DNA of 64,000 nt from Amblyomma americanum (GCF_052857255.1 NC_135505.1:44718520-44782519), one strand, 5' to 3'. Shown: positions 11,884 through 24,006, counted from the stretch's first letter. A program made the numbers and translations. Notes: generated by a model not told the origin, from the letters alone.

Positions 11884-12560
11884 GACAGTTTTAGCTGTGC
11901 GTACGCAACGGCTTAGCGTGCGCAAGGAGTTTGCGGGGATGGTAGTGCGCATGCGCAGAACGCGAGCGCAAGCCTTGCGTCTTGCGTGCGTACGCTAGAC
12001 AGCTGATATTGCGTTGCGGCGCTTGCGTGGCTTGCGTACGCAAACGTTGACAAGATGGCGGCGCCCTGGTCGCCCGCTTCGGAATAAATACATGTCGCCG
12101 CTGGATTCTCCGACGAATAGCTCGCTCAAATGGTAGCGGTTTGCTTTTATTTCGCCTACTCTTGCCCACACGTAGCGGTACAAGCGATAACTAGCCCCTG
12201 TTTTTCCGATAATTTGGCGATTTTCAAGCTCCTAGGCCTAACTGAATGCAGTGTGTTTTCCTCGTAGTAACGACACCTGGCGAAGCAGTTTTCTAGTTTT
12301 TAGCCAGTTCTTACATTTTCTTCGGTTTGCATAGTTTTTCTTCTTTGAACAAAAAAAGGCTCCCATTGCACTAACACTAGTTATCAGTAATCACGGATTA
12401 AATTTTCTTCAACCGAGCGTTGATGTGCTTTGACGTCTAGTCACTAGATGGCGCTACGTGCACCTGGGGGACGCTACCGCTCGGTCAGCTAAAACTACGG
12501 AGCGGACAGCGTAACGCACGCAGCGCCGTAGCCCTTTGCGTACGCACAGCTAAAACTGTC
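11884..12560. mobile_element. 677-bp MITE with 25-bp perfect terminal inverted repeats and TA flanks
   Basis: Terminal repeats 11884-11908 and 12536-12560 are exact reverse complements starting GACAGTTTTAGCTG. TA lies immediately outside both ends (11882-11883 and 12561-12562), consistent with a TA target duplication as in Tc1/mariner-type elements. Subterminal copies of the AGCTAAAACT motif occur near 12487. There is no credible coding frame inside, so this is a non-autonomous miniature element. Direct repeats of GACAG just outside the left end blur the exact boundary by a few bases. Confidence 0.82.
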
Positions 12561-13149
12561 TAATACCTGCTTAGTGGCTGTTTCCCTTGTCTTGCTGCAT
12601 GTTTTATTAGGTTGCAGTTCCTACATCCGTAGTATTCTTCACAGTACAATTTTAACCAAAGTCGTAGCGGCCGCCACCTCTGGGGCTAGATTACGGCGGT
12701 GAAAAGCAATAGGTTTTCTGTAAATCACTTTTCGCCAACCTTTTTCCGCGTACGCAGCGGAAGGTAGCCCGTGCTACCAAAAATGACTCCCGTGCAGTCA
12801 CGGCTTCTTAAAAAAAAAATGAAGCTCTTTTTCTACATTTAGCTAACTGCTTCCCATCTTGTTAGCACCTTTATTCTTGTAACGATTATTTCTACTAATA
12901 TTGAAGCATATTTCCTTGCTTTTCATAACGTCGTCCAAGCTGATGTCAGAGAAAACCACTCTACAAGCGTCATCAACACATTGAGACGCTGTTCAAGTGT
13001 ATCAAAAATTATTTCAACATAGCTGGTCCTCGTTGCAGAAAGTGCTTTATCTTAATAAGAGTGGTTAACAGGATTTAAAAGTAGACAGACGTGACACATT
13101 TTTTTTTTCTTTGCTGTCCATCGCGTTTTCGAGATGACTTCAGAGCAAT
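12561..13149. other. Unassigned spacer
   Basis: AT-rich sequence with homopolymer A and T runs (12809, 13100). No gene or structured repeat recognised. Confidence 0.45.
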
Positions 13150-14290
13150 GGATTTTTTTTTTTTTATTCAGATACCCTAAAGGCCCTTATGGGCATTACA
13201 TAGGGGGGGGGGGGGGGTTAACAACAGGATATTTCAAACACAATTAGGGGGGGGGGCAAGGCAATATAGAACATCGCGGTAAGAACCACCGAATACAACA
13301 AGAAAATATAAAAAGAAAAAAAAGGAGATAGAATTGCATACATGCATACAAAAAAAAAAGAACAACAACAACACTCCGTACAAAGCATGTAGATACACTT
13401 ACAATGCGTCAAAGGCATAAAATTCTGCTTTTACCCAACATGCGTAAAACTGCGTTTCAAATTACTTACAAATGAGTCATGATCACGTATAGAAGCAATT
13501 TCTTTTGGCAGCTTATTCCAGTGATGAATAGCTAGAAAGAGCGGTGATTGTCGCAGGAGATTCGTACGCGCAAACATGGGACGCACTTTGAAGGGATGGT
13601 CGAGGCGGGGGAAAATTTTTTGTGGGGGTTTGATATGGGATGCTGTAAAGGATGACGGGGCATGATACAATCTGTGGAAGTGGGAAAGTAGTGCTAACAG
13701 TCGTCGTGTTTCTAGAGATGGTAATTGGAGGGACTTTTTGATAGCCGTGATGCTGGATGTTCTAGAGTATGTTTTAGTGATGAAGCGTGCTGCTTTATTT
13801 TGTAAAGATTCCAGCTTGCTTATTAGGTAAGTCTGATTTGGATTCCATATTATAGAAGCGTATTCAATCTTTGAGCGAACTAGAGCTGTGTAAGCTAATA
13901 ATTTAGTTGACTGATTTGCTAAATATAAATTTCGCCTAATGAAACCAAGTGTTTTATTTGCTTTCGAAATTATTTCATCAATGTGATCATTCCATGTGAG
14001 GTTAGAAGTTAAATGGACTCCCAAATATTTTAATGTATACACATTCTCTATGCATATGCTGTTCATAAAATATGAACTTAAGTGAACGTTACTGGCTCTG
14101 GTAAATGTCATAGTTTTTGTTTTAGAAACATTAATTTCCATTTGCCATTGCTCGCACCAAAGTGAAATTTTGTTTAGGTCGGCCTGTAAAATATTAGCGT
14201 CTTCAGAGGTAATAATTTGTCTGTAAAGCACGCAGTCATCTGCAAACAATCGAACTGTTGAGGTCAGGTTGTTACTATGATATGAACCGG
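13150..14290 (-). mobile_element. 5'-truncated Jockey/CR1-type LINE, reverse transcriptase end and 3' tail
   Basis: Read on the minus strand, the frame from about 14290 to the stop at 13431 holds the reverse transcriptase second half: LFADDCVLYR carries the catalytic FADD, followed by WCEQWQMEINVSKTK and YLGVHLTSNLTWNDHI, ending in the usual LINE C-terminal region (WNKLPKEIASI). Homology starts abruptly just upstream of the FADD box, so the copy is 5' truncated. The 3' UTR ends in GGGTATCTGAATAAAA and a poly(A) run at 13162-13150. The plus strand carries G runs of 16 and 9 (13202-13217, 13248-13256), that is, C runs in the element's sense strand. The frame is open to its end, so this copy is not very old. 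Confidence 0.88.
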
Positions 14291-16229
14291 ATATGAACCG
14301 GAGATAGAGCATGAGTATCAGTATGAGTAGCCTCCGATTTGTTGAGGACATAGCTCAGGGCCTAGAGAGGAATGTCCCATGGGTGAATACCCGTATAAGC
14401 AATCTACACAGAAGTTTCAGAGCAAAACTAGATGAGAATAAAACTTATTATTAACTGGGCGGGAATTGCAGAAAAGCCACGAAATACACGGCCGCATGTC
14501 GAGACAACAGGCGTGAAATCGCTACGAGAATATAAATGAGGAAGCTGGAGCACTGATAGGCCCTCTAAGGTTATGTCTAGACCTGGAAAAAAATCTTGCC
14601 ACACATCGATCAAAAACGTCGACGCTAACGAAAAGCCTTCAAATTATATTGTGGAAAACAAAGATATCCATTTGGGTGTTTTAAATGACGCGGCAATCTA
14701 GACACCTTTAAAAAAAGTATCCGCTATGCATACTCTCAGGTTCTGCACTATGGCATGAAGCTAGTTAGAACAACCAGGTATTTTTATTAGCCCAGCTGCG
14801 TCACACTTTCACTCTGAGAAGGCTTTGTAGTTCGTCCCACGTAATATTGATGTACTCTTCTGAAGCAAGAAAGCCGAAATCGAGACGGGCTCCCTAGGCA
14901 CCATTATGTTCAAACACGCACGGACCGTTTCCAGTAATGGCAGTGTTATTACGTGCAAGCCCGCGGGTGCATTTCTAACTGCGTAAAATTTCGGGCTGAT
15001 ATTTTTGTATTTAAAGCAGCGTTTTAAACAACAGTTTTCGAACCCTCACATGCAGTATTCCAGCTGAAGCACAAGTCATCGAATAGAAAAGAATCAATTT
15101 TAACACAGCAGCATCTCTCCCAACTTCGGCACATGCAACTAGCTTCCAGGCGCCCTCTGCAATAGGCTGGATGATAAATAGTTTCACATAAAATAAATCG
15201 AAAACCTTTTTTAGCAAAGGTGAGCCAGACCGTAACGGCGTACTATGTAAATTCATACATTTCAGGGTACTTAAAAATGATGACCACATTTCTACACCTT
15301 TTTTATTTCGCAGCTATATAGTAATGTCGAAATATGGCAGTATTTAGGCCATTTCCCTAACGCTGCTAGCTTTATTGACTGGAGCACGCTGCGAACATCG
15401 TAAGGTGATTGGGTAAAGCTGAAGTTGTTAATAGCGCAGATTTGTAGTTTTCCCGTGGTGGAACATTAAATGCCAGTTCCGACGGTTGCTTTGCGGCCTG
15501 AGTGTATCCCGGAAGCATACCTTGGACACCGTTTCATCGAATGACATATATATCATAGAATTCGGACATGGCGCCGAACTTCATTTACTGGAACGATCGC
15601 AACTACACGAAATAAATCTATTTGCTACTATCGTCACGAAACACAAAACGGTGGCAGATGGCCTAAGTTATGTTAGATTATTCAGGCTTGCGGCAGTCAA
15701 ATATGTGAAATAAACTGAAAAACTAACATAAGTTGGACTCGAGCTAGTTAGAAAGGACTTAGAATCTAACAAGCTTCCAAACAACTTTACTCGCCCACGT
15801 GATCACTGCATATAAGCTTTGCATTATTTGCTTTAGAACCTCGGGCCCCCTATGCCACTGCAACTAAAATGCAGTTGGTGTAATTGCGTTTTATATGTGT
15901 TTCTCGTTTTCTGCTCCCTGCTCCTTTTTTTATGTATGTTCTGTACAAATGTGTTTCAATGGCGGAGGAGGCGGGCAGGGAAGGGTAAGTATGCGTTTTC
16001 CATTAAGAATAAATCTGTCGGTGAAATATTTGTTCACTGTAATTTCTAATATAACATCGAGCCGGTGCTTTCCTAGAAGAAGTACCGAACCGCCAGCGTC
16101 GCGCAATTGTTGAAAAAAACATAAGCAGCGCACTGTTGCATGGAGGCAAATTTTGAAGGATCGAAAAGTAGGAGTTGGAGGAAGAGGGATTAATTAATAG
16201 AGGAGGTAAGCCCATCGCAGGGGCCACGC
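14291..16229. other. Unassigned spacer
   Basis: Begins with a short direct repeat of TATGAACCGGA (about 14280-14302), then ordinary AT-rich sequence. The frames present, including a 92-codon minus-strand one at 15011-15289, show no recognisable motif. Confidence 0.45.
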
Positions 16230-16241
16230 GCTAGGACCGAA

Positions 16242-17935
16242 ATGGTCCGCTTTCAGCACCGAAATGAAGAAAATAAAGCGCGAGTGACTGTCAAAGGACA
16301 TACCTATCCTGCGTCCTTTGTTGTGCTACCGCAATGCTCCCGCGAAGTGATCTTGGGCATAAACTTCCTTAATGAGCATCAGGCGATCATCGGCCTGCAA
16401 TTCAAGCTGATCAGGATTTCGACGGACGATGTCATCCCTTCGATGAAAACTCTAGAAAATCACGTTGCCCTGAGTGTCCTGGAAGAAGTAAGCGTCCCAC
16501 CCCGTTCAAGCGTTATCGTGACCGTAGGCGCCACGAAAGCCATTTACGTTGAAGCAATCATCGAGGGGAACATGCAGTTGGTTCTTGACCGAGGAATCGG
16601 TATTGCAAAAGGCATCGCCCATTTCTGCAATGGCCAGGCCGAATTACAGCAGACGAACTTCACCGAAGAATACCGGCACATTAACAGAGGAACGACGCTT
16701 GCTTTCTTTGACGAAATATCCGACGTACGAGACTCCTTCGCCCTCTCCGACTCCTCCGCAGAAGATTCGCCTGACCAAGAGAACTCGTCCACTTTCGACA
16801 TCAACCCAGCCCTGCCCCGAAACAGACAAGACCAGATCCGCAATCTGCTTCGAAGCTACAGCGAGTGGTTTTCGTCATCGCCGAAGGTCTGAGAAACGCC
16901 AATGTGCAAACATTGCATTTTTAACCGACCAGCACGCCCGACCTCTTAGTCAAAGCCCCTACCGTGTGTCGCCGCGAGAACGACAAGCCATCCGGGATCA
17001 AGTGAAAGACATGCTTCGCGACGACGTCATCCAGCCATCAAACAGCCCATGGGCGGCACCGGTTATTCTAGCGAGAAAGAAAGACGGCGCACTTCGATTC
17101 TGCGTTGATGACCGTCGTCTCAACAACATAACAAAAAAGGATTTCTACCCCCTCCGCCGCATCGACGACACACTGGACCGGCTGTGAAACGCCAAGTATT
17201 TCTCATCGATGGAGCTCAAGAGCGGTTACTGCCAAATTGAGATCGATAAAAGAGTTTGCGAGAAGACGTCACTCATCAGTCCGAATGGCCTCTTCGATTT
17301 GCTCTGACGGATCAGCGATAACTTCCGCGGTCAACAACGTTAAATCCGCCTCGTGCGGTAGAAGCCCATTTGTGCCCCGTTTTAAGAAACCGAATCTTAA
17401 TCTTGGGGTAGAGCATCCGCTTCGCATTCGGTAGGTGCTGGATTTGATCCCCAGTGCCGCCGGGTACCCACCGGTTTTCAATGGGCACAAGATTTCCCCC
17501 GCCCTGGTGCTCGGCTCTTCTGGGGTGAGATGCGTGGGAAAAGGGTTTTGAACCGCACCAGCGACATTTCAGCGAGTAATGGATACAGTAATAGCACGCC
17601 TGAAAAGAAAACTTGTCTGGTATATTTAGATAACATCGTTGTCTTTGCCTCGAACATTGAGCAGCACCTCGAAATACTTCGAACAGTACTAGACGCTATG
17701 AAGTCCTCTGGCCTTACCTTGAGAGCAGAGAAGTGCCGCTTTGCCTATGAAGAGCTGCCTTTTCTAGCCCACATCGTTAGCAAGGAAGGAGTACGCCCAG
17801 ACCCGCAGAAAAGAGCTGTCATTGAACAGTTCCCACCACCGGCCGATAAGAAGGCAGTGCGCAGATTTCTCGGACCGTGCGCATATTACCAACGACTTGT
17901 GAAAACATTTCGCGCATCGCCGAGCCCCTAGAAAA
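16242..17935 (+). pseudogene. Gypsy pol: protease C-terminus and reverse transcriptase
   Basis: The 16242-16892 frame contains VILGINFLNEH, the C-terminal part of a retroviral-type aspartic protease; its DTG/DSG active site is not present. A shifted frame then gives the RT fingers (VIQPSNSPWAAPVILARKKD, FCVDDRRLN) and stops at a TGA near 17185 within LDRL-stop-NAKYFSSM. Homology continues to SPNGLFDL, is interrupted by a SINE, and resumes as TFQRVMDTVIARLKRKT followed by YLDNIVVFA. Family members have YxDD at this point, so the second catalytic Asp is Asn here. Stops, frameshift and active-site change show loss of function. Confidence 0.9.
17312..17525 (+). mobile_element. tRNA-derived SINE inserted in gypsy reverse transcriptase
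   Basis: The insert contains a tRNA-like promoter: an A-box-like stretch around GGTAGAGCATCCGC near 17405 and a B-box-like GGATTTGATCCCC near 17442. It continues with a body through CCGGTTTTCAATGGGCAC and GGTGAGATGCGTGGG. Flanking RT coding sequence matches on both sides. Exact ends and target duplication are not resolved, and about ten RT residues are missing at the junction. Confidence 0.7.
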
Positions 17936-18410
17936 TCTGACGAAGGCAGACGCGCCATTTAAATGGGAAGACCCGCAAGCAGAAAATTTCGAAGAACTTC
18001 AGCGTCGTTTACAGTCCCCACATATTCTCACGCATTATGATGAAACCGCCCATACTGAAGTTCATACCGACGCCAGCAGCGTGGGCCTAGGCGCCATCAT
18101 TGTTCAAAGATGCGACGGGCTAGAGAAAGTCATCGCATACGCTAGTCATTCCCTTTCCAAGGCCGAGGCTAACTATTCGACGAATGAGGAGTGCCTTGCC
18201 ATCATCTGGGGTGCGTCGAAATTCCGCCCCTACCTGTACGGACGACCGTTCAAGGTAGTCAGCGATCACCACGCGCTATGTTGGCTTGTCAATTTGAGGA
18301 ACCCCTCTGGCTGCCTCACTCGATGCAGTCTGCACCCCTAGGAGTTTGACGTCACCGTCGTTTACAAGTCCGGACGCAAACACTCTGATGCCAATTGCCT
18401 CTAACGAGCC
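17877..18410 (+). pseudogene. Gypsy pol: RNase H
   Basis: HTDASSVGLGA, YSTNEECLAIIW and VVSDHHAL carry the acidic residues of the gypsy RNase H domain, which removes the RNA template. The frame reaches a TAG at 18339, then continues past it with EFDVTVVYKSGRKHSDAN and meets a second stop near 18402. The linker toward integrase follows. Confidence 0.87.
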
Positions 18411-18599
18411 CCTGTAGATGCGCCGCTGCAGGACGACAATGAGGACGCTTTCCTGGGACCCATCAACTCTTTTGCCCAGCAGCAACGCTCAGACCCCGAC
18501 CTAAAACGCCTCATCGAATACGTGAAAGGCAAAGTTCCTTCACCCCCCGCCTCTTTGAAGCGAGCACTGTCTTTCTTCTGTGTACAGAAAGATGCCCTT

Positions 18600-19725
18600 A
18601 TGAAGAACTTCGCAGTGAACAAAACAGCCTACCTCCTTGTTGTACGTGCTTGTCTCCGCGAAGACTTTCTACATGCTTCACACGACGAACCGACAGCTTG
18701 ACATCTCGTGTTTACTTGCATCCTCCGCCGCATTCAAGAAAAGTATTACTGGCCTCGACTGTCTGCCGATGTCGCACATTATGGGAGAACTTGCGAGATT
18801 GTAAGCGACGAAAGACCCCTTCCACCCGACCAGCACGATTTCTTACTCACACTGAACCCCCCGCAATGCACTTTCAGCAGATGGGCATGCACTTGCTTGG
18901 TCCTTTCCCAAAGTCAACGTCGGCAAATAAGTGGATCATCATAGCGATCGACTACGTGACCCGCTACACCGAGGCAAAATCCCTACCGAACGGAACAGCT
19001 TCAGCAGTCACCAAATGTTTCGTGGAGTGCATTCTTCTGCGACACGGCGCCCCCGATGTGCTCCGCGCGGACAGAGGTACCGCATTTATGGCGGAACTAA
19101 CGCAAGCCATCCTGCGTTACAACCAAACCTGCTACCTGAGGACTACTGCATACCATCCGCAGACCAACGGGCTGACCGAGTGCCTGAACAAAACCATCGC
19201 CGATATGCTCGCCATATATGTCGATGCCGAAAACAAGACCTGGGGCGCCATTCTGCCTACGTCGTCTTCGCCTACAACACCGCAGTGCAGGAGACCACCC
19301 AGCTGATGCCCTTTAGGCTCTTCCATGGCAGGGAGGCAACAACCACGCTAGACGCCATGCGGCCCACCGTTACCAAAGAAGAGAACGTCGACGTAGCCGC
19401 CTACTTTCAACGCGCAGAAGAAGCTCGAAGGCTTGCCAGATTACGGATCAAAGATCAGCAGCGTACCGACGACAAACGCGGCAAACTACCAACACGCAAC
19501 GCGGAATACACGCCAGGAGACCAAGTCAGGGTTTGGATGCCCATTTGCCGCCGTGGATTGAGTGAAAAGCTTTTGCGGCGCTATTTCGCCCCTTACATGA
19601 TTCTTCGTCGGCTAGGTGAACTGGATTATCAAGTCATCCCTGACGCAATGACTGCATCCCAGTGACGCCGCGTACGACCAGAAGTTGTCCATGTCGTCAG
19701 TCTGAAGCCCTATTATACGCGTTAA
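18600..19725 (+). pseudogene. Gypsy pol: integrase
   Basis: After a decayed H-H-C-C zinc finger (HASHDEPTA-stop-H near 18680), two overlapping frames (18650-19306 and 18931-19665) together cover the DDE core: IIAIDYVTRY (first D), VLRADRGTAF (second D) and NGLTECLNKT (E). VVFAYNTAVQETTQ and the C-terminal beta-barrel region (PGDQVRVWMP) follow. The ending VVHVVSLKPYYTR and stop at 19723-19725 is typical of gypsy pol. A frameshift near 19260 splits the core. Integrase would insert the cDNA; this copy cannot. Confidence 0.88.
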
Positions 19726-19838
19726 AGGACGCTGCATTTCTATACTCCGTGTTTATTATCCCACGGTCCGTTTTATCTATTGCTAGTCGCATTATTTCTT
19801 TAAAACATCGGCTCGATGCTTCTTTGAGAGGGGAGAAA

Positions 19839-20207
19839 TGCCGCGAATCTTTTCAGTGTTTGTTCCTTCGAATCTGCCGCACGCCACTTTATCGCCTTGT
19901 TTGCGACGCAAGACGGGACTAGATTTATCTCGATTGATCGCAGCCATTCAGAGCTGATTCTACGTTGTTCCGGAGTGTTCTAGTAACTTTGCACGTTTTA
20001 TCTCGAAAGTTCGCTATCAGCTTTAAATTGAGCACGGCCGACAGCGGCGGGCATTCTGTTCGACGATCGCCGAGCACGCTTGTTGCTACGCCGCCGCCGA
20101 GTGATTTAATCCATAATAGGCGCAAATAAATCCAAATAAAGAGTTTTATTTAGGCATCATTTTCGCAGCCTTTCTTCTCTCCGGAGTGCAGTCACCACTT
20201 TGTGACA
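19839..20207 (+). repeat. Probable gypsy 3' LTR
   Basis: A purine tract (19826-19838) precedes sequence that starts TG and ends CA (TGTGACA at 20201-20207), about 370 bp. It contains AATAAA-type signals near 20125-20140 just before the end. Position after the pol stop and TG...CA ends support an LTR. No second copy is in the window to confirm it. Confidence 0.6.
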
Positions 20208-21398
20208 ATATATAGGCTGACACCCTTATAAATTTCAGTTCCAGGAAGAGTTCATGTGGTTGACCGGACAGTGCGCGGTAGAACACATTCTTCAGTTTTT
20301 GAACGAGCACGCAGAAGCCCCTGTACCGCAAAGCCCTGAAGAGGAAGAGTGTTCCAAGCGTTGTAAACGCCTATGAGATCACTTGTGCGGGTGCACTGGA
20401 AGAATACAAAAAAATTTTAAGTACCGCATTTTCTCGACTGAAATGCATCTTTTGATATGCTAACAACAACTGTTCCGCAATTCATGTTTTTTTAATGACT
20501 GTTCAATCCTGCTTTCCAGACTGCTTCACCAGCGCGGCACTGAATTTGATTCCGTTCCTACTGAAGGAGAATCGGAAGCGGCTCTTTTGTCAGGTAAAGT
20601 TGGATATTGCGCAGGAAGCTTGAGACTATGATAACAGCTATTTCTCTCATTTTTTCGGTTCAGGAAGACAACTGCAGGTATCTTTCCGTCTACGAGTGCG
20701 ACCCGTTCGTTTTCGATCCTTGCGCTGCGTCAGTGGAAGGGCTGAGAATACAGGGAGACGACTTCATCGCCGGCATCTCGTGTGTGTGTACTACAGAAGT
20801 ACTGGGTTTTTGATATCCAATATAGAAACTACCTGCGGCAAACATTCGTGGTTTTGGAATATGCTTTGGGTCTTCCCGCATCACTGACGCCCGGGGTCCT
20901 GGCCACAAGTCTAGTCACCTCTTTGAAAGATCAGCCATGAAGTGTTAATATCGAGTATCATTGTAAATAAAACCTGGAGATATCTTTTTTCACTCGATGC
21001 ATCATTTTACTGCTGTCCTTACATAGACAACACACGCGATTTGCATGCTGCTAAACGAAATTTACCAAAGCTAGCCGTCGCGGCAAAAAAATTTCTTGGC
21101 GTCTGACACGAAGGCAGCCACGGGCCCGTGTTCAGTTGCTGGCAGAATTTAACCACCAGGATGCGGAGGAATAACCCGTTCCTCTATATTGTGCACATAG
21201 TTTTAGGTGTACGGCATCCAGTGAACACCCCCAGCCACGAAGGACCAGTGAAGATTACTACACAACCAGCCTGAACCACCAGCTTTCACGCGTGGAATCT
21301 GCCATCGCTGACAGCACAAGGTCACCCGTTGCAGCGGCCAACAGTCGCAAGTGTGTTCATCGGAGCACATGACCTGCTGCAAGCGCCACCAAACTGGG
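20208..21398 (+). other. Exon-like fragments of an unrecognised gene, and a LINE 5' scrap
   Basis: Three short stretches have splice-like edges on the plus strand: after TTTCAG at 20240 (a frame with many Glu ending near 20373), 20519-20592 between a TTCCAG acceptor and a GTAAAG donor, and from about 20664 after TTCAG, reaching either EDNCRYLSVYECDPF... or another frame to about 20887. AATAAA follows near 20967. No domain is recognised, so this may be the 3' end of a host gene or a transposon. Positions 21157-21205 repeat the 5' start of the LINE at 24001 (ACCAGGATGCGGA...CTCTATATTGT). Confidence 0.3.
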
Positions 21399-21703
21399 AT
21401 ACATACATACATACATACATACATACATACATACATACATACATACATACATACATACATACATAAATACATACATACATACATACATACATACATACAT
21501 ACATACATACATACATACATACATACATACATACATACATACATACATACATACATACATACATACATACATACATACATACATACATACATACATACAT
21601 ACATACATACATACATACATACATACATACATACATACATACATACATACATACATACATACATACATACATACATACATACATACATACATACATACAT
21701 ACA
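21399..21703. repeat. (ATAC)n tetranucleotide array, about 76 units
   Basis: About 305 bp of nearly pure 4-bp repeat with one variant unit near 21465. It abuts the 3' end of the minus-strand LINE at 21704, whose sense strand reads AATAAAATTCC(TGTA)n, so the array is the expanded 3' tail of that LINE. Long frames of alternating MYVC or THIY through it are artefacts. Confidence 0.97.
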
Positions 21704-23960
21704 GGAATTTTATTGCAAGATATGTATATACAGTACATAGCGTGTGCCCGCAGAAGCGCAAGCGCTTGTGGGCGGGCCACGGCAGTCACAACAGCATGCG
21801 GTCAATACAAAACGCTGAAATTGCATAATTTACAATGCAAAAAGAAGAAGAAGAAAAAAAATTAGCAATAACACAAAGCCGAAATATTACATATAGTTCA
21901 GTAAACAAATTTAGCGTTTGATAATTATGTAACGCAAAGAAAATCTGGAGTTAATAAATAGAACACAAACAAGATAGAAAATAGAAAGCAACTCAGTATT
22001 TCCTTTAAAACTTTCAAACCACGCTTGCAGTCCAGATTTCACAGCCGTCAATGAATCACAGTCAAACACCTTTGCAGGTAGTTGGTTAAAGTGGTAGGGT
22101 TTATAGAACTGTCGTGTCCTTTTACCATAATGTGTATAAACCCTCGGAACTTTATAACGCGCTATGTGCCTAAGCGACTCTGGTTTTTTATCTGGCTGTT
22201 TGAACTGTGCTGAAAAGTAGTTTCTCAGAACTACCACCTGCAAGTACAAGTCGTGCAGAGGAATAACTCCTGCTTTAACCATTCTGGTGTTATGGTCGGA
22301 CTTCTCGTAAGCAGTGCCATACAATAAATTAGTGGAGATTCTGCACAGGAAACTATCTACCTTCTTAATCTTACAAGGTGCACAAGAACCATACACTGAA
22401 ACACCGTATCTAAGGATAGATTCTCCTAAATATCTATACACAGTCTGACGCAAGTTTATAGGTGTAGTGTATTTGGTACGATAAAGCTGCACAAAAAGAG
22501 CAAGGAGTCGTTTTAATAAATAGTCAATTTGGGAAGATCAACACATGTTGGAATCAAGACATAGGCCAAGATATTTAACACTGCTCGAGTAGGCTAGTGG
22601 CGAACATTCGCATTTGGCACAGTTGCTACCATGCAGAATAACCGACTGGGTAAGATCAGCATTCTTGTGCGGATTTCTGAAACACATTAACACAGTTTTG
22701 TTTATGTTTATGTATATTTGATTTCCAGATAACCAGTCTACTATTTTTTTGATATCGTACTGAAGTAATTTCAGTGCGAGTGGGCTTGATTCATGGGATA
22801 TCACTAAAGCTGTATCTTCACCATACTGAAATAATTTTGCATTTAATGTTTTATTAACCATTTCATTTACACAAACATTAAACAAAAAGGGTCCCAAAAC
22901 AGAACCTTGTGGAACGCCGTACTGAATATGAGAAAAAGTACTAAATGATTCTTTAATTTTCACTACTTGTTTACGGTGCGAAAGGTAACTTGCAAAAAAT
23001 TGTTGGTATGGACCACGGAATCCAATACTTTCCAACTTACGTAACAAAACGGAGTGCTCCACGGTATCGAATGCTTTCGATAAATCCAAAACCAATCCAA
23101 AAACACATTGATTAACATCCAAGTTACCATTGATAAAATCACAGCAATCTTCGAGAAGCTCAACCGCACCAATATTACGACGGAAACCATACTGTGTAGT
23201 ACTCAAACAAGAATACTTCTCACAAAAACATGCCATATATTGGTGCACAATTTTTTCCATCAGGATGCTAATGACTGGAAGTATGGCATTTGGTCTGTAA
23301 TTTGTTTGATCTGTCTTTATTCCCGACTTGTAGATGGGTCTAAGTACCGAGGTCTTCAGACCTGATGGTATTTCTCCGGTCTTGAAACACCCATTAGGTA
23401 TATGTAAAAGTACATCTTTAAGTTTAGAGTAATTGTTTCGCAAATCACGCAGTCTAATCTTATCGTAGCCTGGTGGTTTGCTGTCTGGTAGCGTCCTAAT
23501 AAGGTTCCACAACTCATCTTGATCAACAGGAGGAAAAGCAGCAGAATTAATTGTTTTCTTGCCTTGGTATTGAATGGTAGAAACAACAGTTTGTTTTTTA
23601 AGTTCCCTAATGGATGATACAAACGCATCATTAAAAGAATTTGCAATGGTCGAAGGATCTGCTTTCAGAAAAGTACAGAGCAACTTCTCATCCAAATTAG
23701 ATTTCTTCTATCTACCTAATAATTCATTTAATAGATTCCAAGGGTTCCTCGTATAGCAGAAAAATATTGCTTCTTTGCTTGCCTCAGCATAGCAGTAAGC
23801 TTATTACGATGTGCCCTATACTGCTCTTTCAAGGCAAGATTCTCGACGACTTGTTTATAGTCATTCCATAGTTTGTCCTTCTCATGAGAAAGTTTAAGTA
23901 TATCATTCGTTATCCATTTCTTCTCTGGATTTCTTAACTTGATTTTAACCTCCTATATAC
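21704..23960 (-). mobile_element. CR1/L2-like LINE, ORF2 C-terminal two-thirds with microsatellite tail
   Basis: Minus-strand element, 5' truncated near 23960, where recognisable ORF2 linker sequence begins (KWITNDILKLSHEKDK). The 3' end is AATAAAATTCC followed by (TGTA)n. It lies head-to-head with the plus-strand LINE starting near 23990, but the ORF2 proteins differ, so they are different families. Confidence 0.87.
21911..23695 (-). pseudogene. Non-LTR reverse transcriptase with an internal stop and altered active site
   Basis: The 23695-22538 frame covers reverse transcriptase motifs in order: SKPPGYDKI, LRPIYKSG, NYRPNAILPVISILMEKIV, QYGFRRNIGAVELL, LVLDLSKAFD (catalytic Asp, residue 204), YGVPQGSVLGP and then QYGEDTALV where YADD is expected (residues 291-294). 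The first Asp of the pair is thus Glu. A single in-frame TGA (just after DSNMC) separates the C-terminal region, which continues in the same frame to 21911. The first Met lies inside the protein and is not the native start; linker sequence upstream has two more stops. The enzyme would copy element RNA at a nicked target. Confidence 0.9.
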
Positions 23961-24006
23961 GCGCTACGAAGAATCTGCTAGTATTGGGCACGGCAGCACT
24001 ACCAGG

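Larger units (their letters stand above)
16230..20207 (+). mobile_element. Ty3/gypsy LTR retrotransposon, 5'-truncated, with 3' LTR
   Basis: The order protease end, reverse transcriptase, RNase H, integrase, polypurine tract and LTR is that of Ty3/gypsy pol. Gag, the protease active site and the 5' LTR are missing. The body has several in-frame stops and frameshifts and is interrupted by a SINE at 17312-17525. The three pol segments and the LTR are listed separately. The copy cannot encode a functional polyprotein. Confidence 0.9.

Noticed and set aside
21203..21789. Long frames of repeated Met-Tyr-Val-Cys or Thr-His-Ile-Tyr
   Set aside because: They are translations of the ATAC tetranucleotide array in every phase and have no coding meaning.
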